From contig MU858282.1 in the NCBI GenBank assembly GCA_033297075.1, forward strand, positions 1 through 52,763: 52,763 bases of DNA. Reading direction: 5' to 3'. Positions within the stretch are counted from its first letter, which is position 1. Every line of letters starts with the position of its first letter. Below the pieces are notes generated by a model that was given only the letters and a program-made list of their open reading frames with translations, ran no database searches and had not been told where the DNA came from. The stretch is from Rhypophila decipiens (taxonomy: Eukaryota > Ascomycota > Sordariomycetes > Sordariales > Naviculisporaceae). Positions 10,873 to 23,100 of the stretch are shown piece after piece. The position numbers were made by a program, and so were the translations under genes.

Positions 10873-11079
10873 CTAATTCGGGTGGTAGATTCAAAGACGT
10901 CAATGTTGGTTTCATAAGGGTCTCTGTTTTTTGGTATTCCTGCTTTTGTTTCAGTTTCCTACTTTGTTCTCCCAAGAGGATATATCGGGCATACATTACA
11001 CAAAGTTCTCTAGATGCAAAGATAAAATAACAAACCAACTGACCTCCTTCCCTCTTACCATTTCCATATCACTCGTCGT

Positions 11080-14000
11080 TCACCAAGCTGCCCAGAGCCC
11101 TGCTATTCCACCCACAGCCCCTCCAATGACCGCTCCCACCGGCGCACCAACACCACCAAACCAAACTCCGATCGCTGCTCCCACCACAGCTCCAGCCACC
11201 ACGCCAGCCATCCTCCCCTCGTTCTTGGTCCCGCCCAACGCTTTTACTCCTTCCGACGCCAGTCCACCAACCACGGCACCAGCCACGGCCGGGGCAGCTA
11301 CCAAACCCACGTACGTCGCTAGCGGGGCTGCTTCGATGGCAGCAGCGGCTTTGACTACAGCCGCGGGGGCGCCCACACCCAGTGCGAGGAAGGTGGGTAC
11401 ATTGGTCTCTGCCATCTGAGCGTATTCGGCGTAGAAGGGAAGCATGAGACGGGCCCCGGACTCGAGGGCCGCTCCGGCGAGTGCTTTGCCGTATGTGGTT
11501 GCCGTGCGGGACCCGCTGGCAATGCGGGAAGATGTGTTGCGGAGGGAAGAGCCGACCCGTGACATGAGGGAGGCTTTACCCGAAGCACCGGAGGAGGGGG
11601 GGAGTGCTGGGGGTGTTGTTGGCGGTGGAGCAGCAGGGGGAGCAGCAGGTGCAGCTGGGGGTGGAGTTGATCCGCCACCGCTGGATGGAGGTGGTTCGTC
11701 GTCGGGCGGCCCGCTTGGAGGTGTAGGTGGAGGTGTCCCGCCGCCGCTTGGAGGAGAGGGACCACCACCACCACCACCACCTGACGCGGCTGCTGCTTTG
11801 GCGGCGGCGATGCCTTTCCAGCCGGATTGCGCGGCCTCGGCCTTGGTCATGCGGTCCTTGGTGTACATGCCGACAAGGTCAAAAGTGTCTTCGGGAAAGT
11901 CGCCAGCCGGTTTTCCCTTGCCCGGGTTGGCTTGCACAAACTGGTCGTATTCGGCGTAGGCGGCCTTCCATGCCGTCTTGGTCTGGGCTAAGTACTCGTC
12001 GATGTTGTCGATACTGCCGGATTTCACTGACTCGATCACAGGAACCATGTGTTGGCTGATTTTCTCTTCGAGACCCGGCGGGGTGAGAATGATGTTCTCC
12101 CTACCCCCGAGGTCAACTACTGTCCCCCCGACGTTGAGTTTCCCCGTGGCTGAAACCCCTCGGGTGTAGGTACCGCCTGTGAGCCATTTCCATATGTCAA
12201 CCGACATGACATGGGACTGGGTTACCTCGGATCCTAGCGAGCGAGTCACGTCTGGAGTTACACCATTCTTGACATAGCCAAACGCATCACCATAGCTGTA
12301 CACCACTGGTTGTCGTTTCCCCGAACCAGGGTCGTCTCCGCCTGTCCCGGAAGGGTCCGTGAAAGCGACTGGATTTGCCCTGGCGTAGGCAAATATGTTG
12401 AATCCGTCTGCAATCCCTTTAGGATCCGCACTCGTCCAGCGAGCTACCCCGGCCATGTAATACCGCACCCCCATGTGATACAGACCTGTCTCGCTGTCCT
12501 TTTCCTTGCCCGTGTACCGATATCGTTTCGGTATGTCGGTTCGGTCCCCCACGGCTTCATAACTTGTCGTTCCATAGGCTGTGAACTCTTCCTGCAACGA
12601 GGATAGATGGATCAGCAAACACACTTCATGAAAAATAGCCCACGGCAGATGGCGAGCAACTCACATATGATACCACGTTGGCCTCATCATCCAGTTCCAG
12701 CGTAACCGAGTTCTGCACATTGGCATGCTGATACCGAATAAGCTGCGAGGGTACACGACCATTACTCCCACCTTGAAGTCGATTCTCCGCCATGGCCACC
12801 CTGTCACCCCCGCTCGATACAGCTACAGTCTCGATTTCCAGCGACACAGCTTGTGTCGAGTTCTCCTGCTGGCCTGAATAAGTCCGGAAGATCTCATACG
12901 AGCCCCCGATATAAAACGTCTCTTTGACCTTTCTTGGAGGTTCCAGGCCCTCCTTGTCATGTTGCTCCGTGATCTTGCGGGTCCGCTTTCCACTGTCGTC
13001 GTAAACGTACCAACTCACGAGTCCCGATCGTCGACAAGTACTACGAAGCTGATCTTTGGGATTCCACGACAGTTCGGGGATGGATGGCAACGACGACATG
13101 TTGCCGTGTTTACCCTCAACACCATCGTATCTGAACCTTCCCAACCTGTTGTTCCCAATCCGGGTTTCGCTCAGTCGGTTGTTGACCTTGTTTGGTTCGA
13201 GCAGGCTTGGTTCCTTGTAGTCGTAATGACGAGTCCAGCTCCTCGAGGATTCACTGCTCTCGTGCTTCATCCACTCGAGGTTGTTCTCGCTGTCGTATTG
13301 GTACTTTTGCGTGTATCTCGTCATGGCATGGCCATTGTGTCCATGATCTAAGCGTACCTGCGAGGCATCCCCACCGCCTACCTCGTTCCTTTCCCACTCA
13401 CCTGAGCCTCCTCCGCCTTTTTGACCCAAGTGCTCTCGACCTTTACTTTCCACTAGTCGATAGAGAGAATCATAAGTAAACTCCTGGTCTGGGCTGACCA
13501 CTTTGCCTCGGAAGTACAAAGTGTCTTGTTGTTCATCGACGCAGTGCACGATATTGCCCACGGCGTCGTACGCGTAGGTAATGTCGAGATAGGTGACCAA
13601 TCTTCTCCGTCGTTCGCTCAATCTGCTGCTTCGACGACTGGGAGTACTGCGGCCTCCTGAAGAATTGGAGGAATTCGATTTACTCCTTTCTCTAGATCCC
13701 GTTCTGCGCTTGTGTTTCTTGAAACCGACCGTCCGAGTGTTGACAAGTCGAAAGGTAAGCAGATCATATCTGGCCTTGGTTCTGACACCGTTTCCATAGG
13801 TCGCGCTGACTTGCTGGCCCTTGGCGTCATACTCGACGTGTTCTAGATATACAGTTTCCGATGCATGCTCGCTCAACTTGCCCCATACTTGCTCGATGCC
13901 ACCTGAAACATTGTATTTGTACCGTGTCCTCTCCCCATTCGGCAACGTCATGCTTGTTTGACGACCTAATGCGTCGTAGGAAACGTGGTTGGTGTATATC

Positions 14001-17000
14001 TCGGGTTCTAGATCGACTTGTCCGGAGACATCAATTTCCTTGCGGAATTCGAGGGCAAGTCGACGTGTGGCTGTGAGGAGGTTACCCTTGAAGTCGTAGT
14101 CTTTGGTCGAGCTGATGCCTGACTGGTCGTGCAGTTCGGCTACCCGTCCACGCAAGTTGGTCTTTTCCGGGTTTAGCAGGCTGTCCCCGTGAACTGTTCG
14201 AGAAATCATGATCTGGTTGCTGCTATTTTCCCCAGTGTCAGGAGTGAGAAATACGGCATCGACCCGTCGAAGGATGTCGTATGTCATTCGGAATTGCTGG
14301 TGACGGTTATCCCATTTCCTGATGGGCAGACCATGGATGTCCGACAATAACCAGCGTTCACCACTGTCCATGTTTCTGGAATACAAAGGCTGTCCTGCCT
14401 GACCGAAGAGATTGACGATAACCAGTCGTCCCTTGGAGTCCCGCATCTCGTGCTCTTTTCCCTCAATGTCGAGCACTTTACGAGAGAATATCCTGGTGAT
14501 GGATGATGGGTCATGACTCCCGGGTGTCTTGACTTGTTGGACCGTCAGGATAGGCCGTCCGAGGGAGTCGGCAAAGGACAGGCCGGGCGTGTTTGCATGA
14601 GCGGCTGATTTAAGGGCCGCTATTCTGTCTCGCCGGGGTGATGATGGATTGGTACGCTGTTCATACCAGGTGGGGAGGAAATCTCGGCGAGGAAGGCGCT
14701 TGAAGTAGTCTCCAACGTCTGCGTCGTCTTCGGGATTGAGCAGGACCGTGTCGTTCTTGTCCCATACCTCGCCTGTCCAGGAGTCAAAGATGACTTTTGA
14801 CCAAGTGTGATCGGGGGAAAGGATGCCAATGCTGCGTCCCTTGGGGTCGAAGAAGGTAATGGGACTTATGCCGAGTTTGTTGTCACGCTCATACTCGTGG
14901 GTTGTGCTGAAGAATGGTTCGTACACGCGCACGGCCATGCCCTTGTTGTTGTAGGCGGTCCAGCCAGACGTGATCCATCTCTGCTCGTAGAATTGCTCGT
15001 CTTCTCTGGCGTACTGGCAGGATGGGTTGTGTCTTCTTGCTCGCCGTAGATGGGGCAAGCTCGAGACTGGGCCCGGTTCGGCTTCTATTTTCTCCTGGAG
15101 CACGCGGCCCATGCCATCGGAATAGGCAACCCTGACAGTGACTCTTGACGATGTGTTGGACTCCAGGTCGCTGACGTGGGTTTCTCGGGTGATGGTCGAG
15201 ACGGCTGTTGGCTCGGGATTCGGCTTGTGTCTGGACCGGTAATATGCGAAGTAGTCATAGGCAAATCGAGATGATGCATTTCCAAGCAGATGGTCTGCAG
15301 CCGACTTGGGATTTGCAAAATAACCACGGATTTCCTTTTCGCTCAAGTCTTTGACAAATCCTTCTAGGTTGTCCCCCAGATTCTCTTCTGGTTTGCCCAT
15401 TGTTGCCTTGCCAACGATTTGACCGTGTATGTCAAAGGCGGACATGGCTCTGTTCCCATTGGCATCTTGGATCATGTATGGAGAAAGGACGCGATAGTCG
15501 AGACCGGATATGGCAGGAATTCCTCGTGCAGGGTCTGGTCGCTGGCCAACCGTTGTGCGGTTTCCAAACGGATCGGTGGTTTGTTTGACGAGCAGATCAT
15601 ATCGATCCATCTCCGCCACTGTCTCAGCACCAAATGGTGTTCTTGATCTTCTTGGGATGAAAAAGTGGCATCTGGCAAAAGAAAGCTGGTCGGGTTCTGT
15701 GGCGGGAGCGAAGAAAGTGACGCCGCTTGGAATCCACCATCGATTGTCCATCTTGTGGTACCCCCCTTCGGTTTCCATTATATGATCGAGGTCATGGGCC
15801 GTCAATTTCCCGGGTTCGACAAAGGCACGGTTTAGCTCGGTCTGATTGAAGGCTAGGGTGAAGGTTTGGTATGGCAGGCCAAGTGATTCGAGCTGACCGA
15901 GTTTCAAGGGACCCTCGAGAGAGTCTTGCCGGTAGAGAATGAACGAGTCTGTGAGAAGCCGACGACGGGGTCCTTCCTGGTTGGATTTGCCTTGGAAGTT
16001 CTCATATGCTAGATCACGAGCCCCGTCCGAGACAAGAGAAATGGCTTGTCGAAGTTGTTGAATGGTGAATAAACACCAGTCTCTCGGGTGAATGGAATCC
16101 GGTACTAGGTTATGGAGTTCATAACTTTTGGCCCGAGCTGTGACAGGAAGCCTTCGAGTATCCGGAAGGATGATGGAATTGGTGTACTGGATCTCCGAGC
16201 AGGACACATACGTGTGGTGTTGCTTAGCAGCGTCATCGTCAGTCAGAATGGTGTTTGGGTCTCGATGTCGTCTCCCGTAGTTGATGGCGGCTGATTCCAG
16301 TACGTTGCCAAACCGATCGATCCTGAGCGTCATGGAATGAGAGACACGCGGATCAGTCGTCTTTTTGCCATTGATTGTGGTGTAGACATGGCGTTCATAA
16401 TCGTATGTCACAGACTCTCTCAAGTGAGTGAGGAAGACGGCATACCGGCTTGGCCATTGGGGTTGAAGCATGTCGATGGTGTACGCACTGTGAGAGACCG
16501 AATATGGACGAGATTGCGCCTCTGTGCCATCCAATGCGTACATCTCGGAGTGGAGGACTGAACCCTTGAGAGACCTGGCAGCTTGTCTGGCTTCAGACGG
16601 TGACAAGTCATGTGGCATGTCGAAAGACCCAGCCTTGATGGAGTTGGGAAAGATGTTGCGGTGTAACTGGCCAGGTTCTTTGATGTTGTCCCGATACGGA
16701 TCTTCCCAGTACTCGTGCTGGAAACGAGCCTGGATTTGGTCATCTTCCTCGCGCCATGCACCAGTATGGATCCAAGTTTTGGTATGGATTGGGGGTATAT
16801 CCGAGATTGAATCGTAGTTGGTTCCGGACGGGGGGTTGTCATGGTCTTGTAAGAGGGCCAACGACTCGGTGTCCCATTGTTCAACCATGCCAAAGCCGCG
16901 AAACTCACGCTCCACTCCATCGTAGAATCCATGATGGTATGCGTAGCGGTTGAAGAACCGGTTGCCGCTGATCTTGTCCATGCTCTCCTTGCATTCCACC

Positions 17001-19378
17001 ACCTGGACAGGAAACGGAAGTCGTGTCACCCATTGACGGCCTGCGTGTTTGTCATCGAGGTAGAATTTAGTGGATGAAGCATATGTAAAGCTTGTCTCGC
17101 CGCCCAGGTTGTTCTTGACGCATCGGAGCATGTATGGCTTTACCGGTGCCAAGTCGATATACCGAATCTGCCGCTGGTTCGAAGCTGGGGAGGACGATGA
17201 CCATACAAGACACGATGTCCCTCTACCAAACAAATCAACAATGTGAATCTTGGTGAGTGGGTTGACAAGGGGAAAGTCGACCGTGATGGCCGAGCTCCAG
17301 CAGTTTCCAGCCAGGTTCAAATAGTACTGTGCCTCGGACCCGTTCAGGTAAATGATATCGGTTGTGCCGGTTCCGTCAATGTCGGCCAGGAACACACGGT
17401 CTGGTTGAAACAGCTCTGGCTTATCAAAGAAGGGCGAATTTCCCATGGTTACCTTTGGTCCGAAACTGCCGTAACCCAGGTTTGGCCAGTAGCAGATGTC
17501 CCCATTTCGGACGCGGACTAGATCTATGAGGCCATCTCCCGTCATGTCGCTCAGGTGGACGGTATCGCTCTGGGTCGAAAAGAGGAGACGAGCCCCAGCA
17601 TTCTCATCCAGAGGTGTGAAGATAGTCCGAGCCGGGCCAAATCCGTCCTTGCCGAGGGAGGGATACCAAGTAATGTGTTCGTTGTCCATGACCAGAATGT
17701 CAGCACGACCGTCGCACGTCAAATCAACAAATCGAAGATTGGGATCAGACATGTCAATGTTGGGCGTGGACTTGAAAGGTTGGAAATCGGCGAATGTGTT
17801 TGTGTTCTTGGGGTCAGATTCGGCGAACCCCTTGACTGGACCCGTCATCATGACCATATCGAGTTGGCCAGAGCCGGCAAGATCCATCCACTGGAGGGCG
17901 GAATTCGTGGCCAACGAGGGTTCAAATGGTAGCTGTCGAGGTGGGTCGAATTTTCCATCTCCACGATTCGAGCTGTAATACAAAGAGGCTTGATATGTTG
18001 ACAAAACACCGGGAATACCCTCGCCATCGAGATCAAGGAACATAGAGTTGGTGCCATCAATGCCGCCGGGAAATTGGGCGGCTGTCTCTGAATCCAGATC
18101 TCCAATCTTGGGAGAGAGGTCAGCCATGGTGTACTCGTACTCGACAGGTGGAAGGGATTTGCTCTGGTATTTCATCTCGTCGTCCCTCAGATAGCTTCGC
18201 TGGGCCATGGAAGATATGCATGAAGAGAGGAAGACAGGATTGTTCTGTAAAGACACGGCGCTGGTTAGACGTGGCATGGAATGGTAGTCGATATCGAGGG
18301 AAAGGACGGCATAGTCGTTCCCAATACCGGGTTCGTCGGGAAAGTGGTGGAACATGAGGATGCGTCGACAACGACGGTACGACCGCACTTCGAATCCGGG
18401 CCGTCTGTCCGAGAGGGGATCTGGCCGGCAATCCCAAGCAGTCACTGGTCGGGCTGAGGGGCTGTTCCAACCATGTTCGCCGTAGTCAAAGACGACTTCA
18501 AACATCCATTGCATAGTATGAATATCAGACTGCAGAGGGGAGTAAGGAGTGCGGTTCCCATACTTGATGCGCTTGGGATATCGCTGGGTGGAGCGCACTG
18601 GTGTCGTAACAGACCCTTCGTAGACGTGGTCGAGGGTGATATTTTTGGAATCTTCGGACTTGTATTCAAACGAGATGGCATTTCCACGGTCGTCATATGT
18701 GTAGCTGGCCAACCACTTGAATATCTTGCGGGGATCCTGAGGGTTGTAGATGCGTGAGCCACGATCGACACCGAACAGGGTGACGACGTTGTTGCCCGAG
18801 ACGGTTCGCCAGTGTGACTCACCGTTGGTACAGTCAGTCCAGCGCTCAATGGCCGAGAAGGACCCTTCGGAACGGGGGCGGTACTGGTGCACCCTGAACG
18901 AACGGTCTGTGCCGGGCAGCCATCTCTTCTCCTGCACAGCCTGCCAAACAACCTGGCTGTCAACGGTACTTGGCTTGAGGACGGGCACGAGGTCCTCGAG
19001 GCCGACGAGGGTGAACATGTCAGATTCATGGGTGTCGTCATAGCGAGGGAGCCCCTTGTCAGTGCGGCGGCCAATCTCGGGCATGGTCAGATGCCAGCCC
19101 AGGCCCAGGATGCCGTTGCTAGCACCCGAGTCATAACTCAGTGAGAGCTCGGGGCCAAAGCCGGACCGAGAGGTGCTGGCTGGAAAGACCACAGATGCAG
19201 TTGCGGTACCAGAAGTGCCGTTTACTCCCAGCTTCTCGTCTAGGCCGCGGACAGCACCTCCAGCCTTGGGCTGTGAGATGGACGGGAGGGTAGAGGATAA
19301 ACTGGACATCGTGTTGATGTTGTTACTGTTGAAGGATCCCAGAGGTGCCGGCGTCACGGGGGCACTTGAGGACTCCAT
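11080..19378 (-). CDS. TcB-TcC fusion protein of a toxin complex (SpvB/RHS type)
   Basis: Two exons, 19378-12665 and 12591-11080, flank a 73-base intron with GTGAGT donor, CTGAT-like branch and TTGCAG acceptor; the phase matches and joins VVSY to EEFT. The product is about 2741 residues. In order: an SpvB-like N-terminus (about residues 30-290, including GPELSLSYDSGASNGILGLG), FG-GAP/VCBS-like repeats (about 440-720, for example FVDLTCDGRADILVMD), the Tc middle region, YD/RHS repeats (about 1500-2230), and the RHS-associated core (2264-2320, YTGKEKDSETGLYHMG to FTDPSG). After the core come 421 residues I do not recognise, with a Gly/Pro-rich linker (about 2509-2573) and a glycine-rich hydrophobic end. 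In bacteria TcB and TcC form a hollow shell that cuts off and holds the toxic C-terminus after the DPxG motif. Here both are fused. The start follows from the first ATG (MESSSAPVTP). No signal peptide is evident. The origin is probably horizontal transfer. Confidence 0.9.
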
Positions 19379-20158
19379 CTTCAATTTGTTAGAATATGTT
19401 TTGGAAACACAACTGAGCTTTTGATGAGATGTCTGCTAAGAAAAAGCACAGTCGAATTGAGAGGGGGAGGGTGAGGATGAACATGAGAGAAAAGAGATGT
19501 GTGTGGTTTGATGTGAATGAAATTCCAGGCGAAAAGGGGTCCCCACCATTCAACATGGGAGGTGGAGTGCGTTGAATGATGAATGCTTGTGCTCTGGCTG
19601 GCTATCGGGTAGGTGTGTTAACGTCCGGTGATCTTCAACAAGGGTGTGATGGATGCAGGGTCTAGGCAACCCTTCTCAGCCCTACGAGTCGACAGCCAGC
19701 AGACTGATTGGCTGATTGGCTGACATTTTGAATCCCGATGGCTTGCATCATGGTTGCACGGGTACCTACGGTCTTTGTATTCATGGATGGGGAGAGGTGT
19801 TGTGATTGGATGAGTTCACCGACCAAGAAAAAGGGTGCATTTCAGCCCTCGGTCGATAAATTACGCCTTCTTTTCCGGAAACACACCACCCAAGCTCCAG
19901 ACCAGGTGACACCTCTTTTCATCATTTGTTCCATTCTCTAGTACGTAATAATCATATCCATCATTTTTCGTGGTTGCCTCTGCATGTAATAGCTACCTAC
20001 CTAGGTATACATGTCATTGTTCTCCGGCCTCTTCTCTCTTCAACTTTTTCCCGTTTTACACCCACACATACTATATCCCATGTCGGCCTACTGAGTAGTT
20101 CAGCAATCTTGACTACTTGAATCGTAAAATTGTAAAATTAGTTAGCTGGTAATTCACC
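19379..20158. promoter_or_regulatory. Shared divergent promoter region of the two toxin-complex genes
   Basis: The 780 bases between the two start codons must hold both promoters. ATTGG (inverted CCAAT box) occurs twice in the tandem GATTGGCTGATTGGCTGA (19707-19711 and 19715-19719) and again at 19805-19809. A palindromic CCTAGG lies in CTACCTACCTAGGTATACAT near 19991-20010. No other gene is supported here. Joint control of the two genes is an inference from the arrangement. Confidence 0.5.
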
Positions 20159-23100
20159 ATGCCTTTCATCTTCACCATCCGATTGATCCCCGACCCGCCC
20201 ACCGATGCCAACACCTTTTTCTCCCGTTACCTCCCCAACATCCAGATCACCGCCTTTGACCGCTCCGTTAACAATCCGCTCCAAGATGTGCAGATCGGGA
20301 GTGCTGCGGGTCCCGTGCCGGCACTGGGGACCCAGCTGGTGGTTGGCGCCAGTCCGCCCTCGCTCACTCCATCCATCGTACAGCACTTCAAGGGGAGTCC
20401 AGTGCTACAGCCCCAGGCCGTTGCCACTGCCATCATCGTGTTCAAGGATGATCCCAACCGTCCCGAGTTCCCCAACCCCGCCGGCGTCGACGTGCGCCTG
20501 GTGCTCACCCGCAACTTCACCCAGATCCCCGTGGCCGAGATCAACTTCAACGTGGCTGGCCTCAATGTGGCTACACTGTCTCCCGAACCGTTTGATTACA
20601 TGGGGATGAGCAACCCGGCCCCTCCAACTGCGGCCTTTGCCAATCTGCCCACGGGTCTCTACCTCAAGATCCCCGGCCCACGTCCCACCGACACCATCAA
20701 CCCCGGCCCTTCTTTAACTCTAGACCCCAACGGTGCTCCGCCAGACTTTGACACCATTGTGGCAAGCATCAACGCCGTCCTGGCCAAGGATCATCCTGGC
20801 CCTGGTTCCGGTTCGGGTTCCCTCAAGACTATCGTCGAGCCCCTGACGGTGCCTGAGATCGAGGTCCTTGCCGCAGAGTTGTCGTACAACCGCAGTATTG
20901 CACCGCTGCCCACTCCGCGTATGAGCATCGAGGACTTGTACTCGAACCCGGACCCCAACAGCAATGAGCAGGAACGCGTGCGCTTTGAGGGAGCCCTCAC
21001 GTCGTATTACGCCACCCATAACGGCAACATGCAGCAGCTCAAGAAGTTTGTCTTTATCGTCTTTGCCGCTGTCAAGGCCGAACAGTTGAGCTTTCAACAA
21101 ACCCAGGTCACTCTCAATCTCCCATTGGATCCCGCCATGTCCACGTCCACCACGCCGGGCACCATCCCCGTCACCCTCAAGACGCCTACTGGAAGTCCCA
21201 GCCTCAGCCCGACCTTTGCTGTCCCGGCCGCCTACTTCTATGCGATGGGACTGAACCTGTCGACGGCCCAGCAACCCGAGAAGCTGTTTGACCGAGTCTT
21301 GGGCAGCACATCGCAGTTCATCAGTGACAGTCTGGTCATGGCCATCAATGCCGGTGCCATACAGAAAAGGACGTACTCTACACTGACTACCAACTTTACT
21401 CCCACCACGTCGGCCAACCTGGACCAGGCCGTTCGACGTCTCACGGCGCTCTCGGGGTCCAAGACCACAAAGGCCAAGTATGCGGCCATCTTGCAGGGGA
21501 ATGTGGGAGGAACTCTGGCCGGAGATGTGTCGGCGCTGGTGACAAGATGGCTCGGCCACGTCGAACCCGACGCTGAGCTGCGCAGTATTTTCTGGCCCAC
21601 TGAATTCTCGGCTGTTGATTATCTTGAACTCGTCTTGCAGGTCATCTCAGGCGATAACTTGTTGCTCGAGAAGGGGATTCGCACCTTTCCGGGCCACACC
21701 ATCTCCAAGGCGTCCAGCATCTCGTCCATCTCGGACCAGGAGTGGATCGACTTTTTTGTCAACAACAAGACCCTATTGCCCAACTTCATCCCCAACGGTG
21801 ACCCCCAGGACCGAGCCAAACTGTACGTGCAGTTCCTGCGCACCTTGTTTGCCGTACCGGCCGCACCAGCACCCCCGGTTGTTGCTACGGCTGGAGGGAT
21901 TCCTGTCTTGGGAGATTACGACCACGATATTCTAGCCAGGTTCTTGTCCTTTGTACCTGGCGGATTCAACCTCGACAATTTTCCCTCCGACTCCACCATC
22001 GACCTGGCACTGACCCAGGCGTTTCCGGCCGACACTCGAGCCCAAGGCTGGGTACGTAGGGCAGTGAAGACATTGCACGATCTGTACCTGATCACCAAGG
22101 GCCTTGGTTCCCAGCCAGATCAGATGACGTTTGCCATGATGGAGGCTCTTTTTGCGAGAGGATTTCGGTCCATCGAATCTGTCTGCAATGTGGGCCCGGA
22201 GCAGTTCCAGATAGCTTTGCAAGGAACCGTGGCGTGGGCCTCTGCGACCAGCATCTACAACACCGCTGTTAGTCTGGGTCATTCATTTGTTGGTGAGGTC
22301 ATTCCGGATCCCATATTCAGCCCTGTTAATCCAGCATCATTGGTCAATTGCGTGCCGCCAGAGCAGCTGTCAACTTTTGGACCGGTTGAATATCTCCGCG
22401 AGGCAATGGATCTCACGACGAATGGGTCCGCCTTGGGGGATGTCATCAAGGCCCGGCGAGGGGATATCGCCTCTCTCATTGTCTCCAAGGAAAACTTTCA
22501 TGTCCAGGTACCCAAGATTGACCTAGTAAATGAGAGTCTCGAGTTCCTTGGTTCCAATCTGGCGGCTCTGAGCGGGATTATTCTCAACACCGACCATCCG
22601 CCCGGAACCGAACACCTTGAAAGATCCCTCGTTGCCCTACCACAACACTCCAGTCCCGCCGTTGCCTTGGCCAGTCCGCAGATTTATGGCACCCTCGCTT
22701 CTGACTTCTCCAGCCTCGCCTTGCCGTATTCCCAACCTCTCGACGTCAACCGTAGCTACCTCGACCTTCTCGGTACCAGCCGATTTGAGACGATGCGGAC
22801 ATTCCGGAGGAACATCACGGAGCTTGCCATGGATCCGTTGCACCAGCCTGCTGACTTTCAGGCATCGCTGTGGAGATATCCCCTCCAGCTCGACCTGGCC
22901 CTGGAGTACATTTGCATGTCCCCTGCAGAATACCAAGGACTCTTTGTCAATAAACCCCAGAGCGCCACCATCATCAGCAATTCCTTCGGCTTCGTTTCGG
23001 AGCAGCAGCTTGTCACCAGCCTTGGCTCTCTGTCTCTCGAGACTTTCCTCCGGGGAACAGGGTTAGACTACTGCGAGTTCCGCGAGCTCTGGGAAACGGG

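Noticed and set aside
10931..11419. 162-residue Pro/Ala/Thr-rich plus-strand frame
   Set aside because: It is the reverse of the alanine/glycine-rich end of the TcB-TcC gene and has no independent motif.
18442..19074. 210-residue minus-strand frame overlapping the TcB-TcC start
   Set aside because: Out-of-frame shadow of the large gene.
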